NCBI RefSeq assembly: GCF_000622005.1
Contig: NZ_JHWV01000006.1
Span: forward strand, 124,001-188,000
Source of the DNA: Anaerovibrio sp. RM50
Lineage (GTDB): Bacteria > Bacillota > Negativicutes > Selenomonadales > Selenomonadaceae
Length of the DNA stretch: 64,000 bases
Direction of reading: 5' to 3'
Shown here: positions 61,629-64,000 of the stretch, piece after piece
Layout of the letters: each line of letters opens with the position of its first letter
Position numbering within the stretch: position 1 is the first letter of the stretch
Translations under genes and position numbers: made by a program
Notes under the pieces: generated by a model
Databases searched by the model: none
What the model was told of the DNA's origin: nothing
Seen by the model: only the letters and a program-made list of their open reading frames with translations

Positions 61629-62438
61629 CTATGCTTTTCTTGCCTTCAGCAGCTCCTCAATCTGCTCAAAGTGCTTGCGGATTTCCATTTCCACCTCATC
61701 GGGTACGTTCCCCTCAGCAAGGGCATTTTCAGCCTCCTTGGCGGCCTGCTTTTTCTTGGCGGCCTCGGAAATTGTGCCAACAGCCTCTACAACTATACCA
61801 ACCATTACATTCAGCAGAGTAATGGAGGTAAGGAGGATAAACACAAGGAAATAAATCCATGCATAAGGCTGAACCTCCATTATAGGTCTGGCCACCGCCG
61901 TTGCCCAGGATTCAAAGGTCATAACCTGGAACAGTGTAAACATGGAGCCCCCAACGCCTCCGAATAGCTCTGGGAAGTTGTCCCCATAAAGGGCGCTGCC
62001 GAAAACGGCGAAAATATAAAATATAATAAATAAAAGAACCAATGCCCAGCTCATACTTGGAATGGCCTTCAGCATGGCCGAAACCAAAATCTGCAGCTCC
62101 GGAAATTCCGCCAATGCCTTCAGCAATCTGAATATACGAAATGCCCGGATAATAGATACGCTGGAGGAAATAAAGATTATGGAGCTGGCCACAACCACGA
62201 AATCAAAAATATTCCAGGCATCGGACCAGAAATTTCTCTTGTAAACCAGCAGCTTTGCCACCAGCTCTATTACAAATATAACAAGACAGGCCTTGTCCAC
62301 TGCCTCAAGGAGAAATACCTCCTCAGCTGACAAAGACCTGTCAGTCAATATACCCAATACAATAGCATTTAAAATAATAACAGCTGTAATGATTTTTTGT
62401 GTATGCTTCCAATCAAGTGCTTTCTGTAATATATCCAT
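61629..62438 (-). CDS. bacterial voltage-gated sodium channel (NaChBac type)
   Basis: 269 residues. Six membrane helices; S4 reads IIRAFRIFRLLK with Arg98, Arg101, Arg104 and Lys107; the filter is TFESWA (174-179), where NaChBac has TLESWA. A C-terminal coiled coil (EMEIRKHFEQIEELLKAR) would hold the tetramer. Probably sodium-selective. Single gene, own transcription unit. Confidence 0.88.
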   Translation of the reverse strand: MDILQKALDWKHTQKIITAVIILNAIVLGILTDRSLSAEEVFLLEAVDKACLVIFVIELVAKLLVYKRNFWSDAWNIFDFVVVASSIIFISSSVSIIRAFRIFRLLKALAEFPELQILVSAMLKAIPSMSWALVLLFIIFYIFAVFGSALYGDNFPELFGGVGGSMFTLFQVMTFESWATAVARPIMEVQPYAWIYFLVFILLTSITLLNVMVGIVVEAVGTISEAAKKKQAAKEAENALAEGNVPDEVEMEIRKHFEQIEELLKARKA

Positions 62439-62458
62439 CCCATATACTCCTCAAGATT

Positions 62459-62501
62459 AAAAGGCGCGTCAACTGAGGAGACCCCCAAAAACGCGCCTTT
62501 A
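62459..62501. terminator. terminator between channel and small exported gene
   Basis: AAAGGCGCGT pairs with ACGCGCCTTT, T-rich after. Confidence 0.8.
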
Positions 62502-62570
62502 TTTTATTTCTTCTGAGCTGAAGGACTCACCGCCCCGGTGGTCCATCCAGCTCAACAAGAAGGGTAAATT

Positions 62571-62768
62571 TTACTGTACTTCCCAAACGCCGCCGTCCTC
62601 GTCCACGAGAATATCGCCGGACTCTACTGGCTCATCAACGATAAGCTCTACATCTTCCATCAGGGTCTGATTGGTAGGAACTACGCTGCAATCCAGAGAA
62701 GCTGCGCTTGCCATCTGAGCACCCAAAGCAAATACCATTGCTGCCAAAATCATGCTGAACTTTTTCAT
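62571..62768 (-). CDS. small secreted protein
   Basis: 65 residues from an ATG after GGAGA. Signal peptide (MKKFSMILAAMVFALGAQMASA) and a short acidic mature part (DCSVVPTNQTL ... GGVWEVQ). One cysteine. No family recognised; probably periplasmic. Confidence 0.7.
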   Translation of the reverse strand: MKKFSMILAAMVFALGAQMASAASLDCSVVPTNQTLMEDVELIVDEPVESGDILVDEDGGVWEVQ

Positions 62769-62856
62769 AATATTAATCTCCTCTCTTTTTTTCAAACTTT
62801 TTACTGATTTGTACAATCTTACATACCATGATAGTGTATAATTAAATAATAATTAA

Positions 62857-63507
62857 TTATAAACCGTTTACGAATCTCTTGAGGCCGTCAACATCTACTG
62901 GAGCCCAATAGGTCTTGCCATCGTCGCCCTTTACGATTTCGCACTTGCACTCATAGGTCTGGCCCATCTTAAGTGGGAACTCGTTGATGTAGTTCTCAAT
63001 GCACTCAAGGGTAGCCTTCTGGAAGTCAGGATCCTGCTTGAACTGCTCTACAGTGTAGCCGTTGGCCTGCAGTGCGCCCAATACAACACCAAGAGCGATA
63101 ATGTCCTCATTAGTCTCAGCAAGCTTTGCAGCACCAGCCTGATCAAGAACGTTTGCAGTAACCTCTACTACAGGATGCTCGGCATCATCGGTCTTAATCT
63201 TGGTCTGAATCTGCATAGCTGCCTTCATCTTGGTAATGTATGTAGCAGTGATGTCCTCAACATTTGCGTCATTCAGTGGGAACTGGGCAAAGCTCTTCAG
63301 CAAATCGCCAATTACAGCCTCCTGAATCTGCTCCTCCTGTGCCTTGGTCATGCCCGTAGCAGCCATGCTATCGGAAACACCATAGGCCATAATCTCGGAA
63401 TAACCCAATACAGCCTTGTCTGCGCTGTCCTTTGGCTTCTCAGTGCCACAGCCTGCAATAGCAAAAATGGCAATCAAAGCCACCAACCCTAACAGCAATT
63501 TTTTCAT
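62857..63507 (-). CDS. DUF5105-like lipoprotein
   Basis: 216 residues. Lipobox FAIAGC followed by a helical domain (AYGVSDSMAATGMTK, INEFPLKMGQTYECKCEI) seen in a widespread Firmicutes lipoprotein family of unknown function. The third copy of the control element is 130 bp upstream. On the minus strand TTGAAA-N17-TAAAAT between them is a plausible promoter. Confidence 0.75.
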   Translation of the reverse strand: MKKLLLGLVALIAIFAIAGCGTEKPKDSADKAVLGYSEIMAYGVSDSMAATGMTKAQEEQIQEAVIGDLLKSFAQFPLNDANVEDITATYITKMKAAMQIQTKIKTDDAEHPVVEVTANVLDQAGAAKLAETNEDIIALGVVLGALQANGYTVEQFKQDPDFQKATLECIENYINEFPLKMGQTYECKCEIVKGDDGKTYWAPVDVDGLKRFVNGL

Positions 63508-63635
63508 CATTTTGTTTTTCCTCCCTGAACTTGAATATCATTTGCCATCATGGTATTGTCTATTGGTGGGAAGAATGTCCCCCATTGACAATTACATTTT
63601 AAAAAAATATTCTCACAATTTCAACATTTTTGGGT

Positions 63636-63712
63636 CGAACGGTCGAAATTTGCAACGAACGGTCGATTTTTAGACCAATTGACTTTTTTCCTATAACTTT
63701 TTTGTTATAGTA
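63636..63712. promoter_or_regulatory. shared control element, copy 3
   Basis: Core 63636-63683 identical to the other two copies; then TATAAC-TTTTTT-GTTATA. Here a plus-strand gene follows 40 bp on, so the element may be bidirectional. Confidence 0.75.
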
Positions 63713-63751
63713 CAAGCCTTATGGGCTAAAACATCTTAACGAGGTTTTACC

Positions 63752-64000
63752 ATGAATGAACTTATTTTTCCAATATGTATTTCCATAGCAGTGCTCCAGA
63801 TAGCCCATACATATCTGAGATTTTTGTCCTTCAAAAGGGAAATGGACACTGAGAGCATTCACCGTCTCTATTGGTGTGTGGCCCTATGCGGTGTTTGCAG
63901 CTGCTTTGTATATTATGATATTTTAAACGATCTGATTCTCAGCACCGCCACCTACAAAACCCTGTTGATGATGGGCTGGCTGCCCTATTTTCTGATTTTT
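63752..64000 (+). CDS. membrane protein, cut by the window edge
   Basis: 83 residues seen, from an ATG after GAGG. Three likely membrane helices (PICISIAVLQIAHTYLRFL; YWCVALCGVCSCFVYY; LLMMGWLPYFLIF). Such N-termini precede kinase or LytTR domains in related bacteria, but nothing beyond the membrane part is visible. Confidence 0.7.
   Translation, partial: MNELIFPICISIAVLQIAHTYLRFLSFKREMDTESIHRLYWCVALCGVCSCFVYYDILNDLILSTATYKTLLMMGWLPYFLIF

Overview
The window looks like part of a chromosome from a diderm Firmicute (Negativicutes, Selenomonas/Anaerovibrio-like). Gram-positive-style ribosome binding sites, SPP1/PBSX-type phage genes and Firmicutes-type terminators occur beside outer-membrane genes: a TonB-dependent receptor and two autotransporters with C-terminal beta-barrels. 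The species assignment is inference; no rRNA is present.

Region 1 (1-28,505) is the right-hand part of a prophage whose tail genes and far end lie beyond the left edge. Read from the integrase leftwards it holds: a tyrosine integrase; a long array of 11-bp direct repeats; two unknown lysogeny-side genes; a CI-like repressor; a divergent control region with 15-bp operators; early regulators; small membrane proteins; a recombination module (Rad50-like ATPase, RecT, MBL-fold hydrolase, HNH nuclease); a replication module (DnaD-like initiator, helicase loader, MazG-like, DUF1064, SSB); many small early genes including a Lar-type antirestriction protein; and a sigma-region-4-like late regulator. 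Next come an extended -10 promoter facing a terminator, a DUF488 gene, a tRNA-Lys-like gene, a methyltransferase with a possible Mom-like C-terminus, a ParB-domain protein, terminase, portal, a Mu-F head protein fused to an ADP-ribosyltransferase, an XkdF protease, a scaffold-like protein, decoration and major capsid proteins.

Region 2 (28.5-45.8 kb) is host metabolism and envelope: MTA/SAH deaminase, M15 peptidase, a peptide-binding lipoprotein, an M20 hydrolase, a convergent operon of L,D-transpeptidase, serine hydrolase and oppBCDF, adenosylhomocysteinase, SurE, two identical tRNA-Lys(CTT) genes, and an AraC regulator divergent from a small membrane protein. btuC and btuD, and a small P-loop kinase, follow.

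Region 3 (45.8-49.1 kb) is a cobalamin uptake operon (btuF-btuB) behind a cobalamin riboswitch with a terminator. Its promoter is nearly the same as the one driving btuDC, so receptor, binding protein, permease and ATPase are probably co-expressed.

Region 4 (49.1-64 kb) is a surface and accessory region: clostripain-family lipoprotein, HicAB, autotransporter 1, an Rpn-type nuclease, autotransporter 2 (with a G8 tract just after its start codon), a RelE/Phd-type toxin-antitoxin pair, a truncated autotransporter copy, a YbjQ-like protein, a bacterial voltage-gated sodium channel, small exported proteins and a partial membrane protein. A 48-bp block with two CGAACGGTCGA repeats occurs three times, identically, upstream of the clostripain, autotransporter 2 and lipoprotein genes. 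Autotransporter 3'-end remnants and a repeated terminator show repeated duplication and loss.
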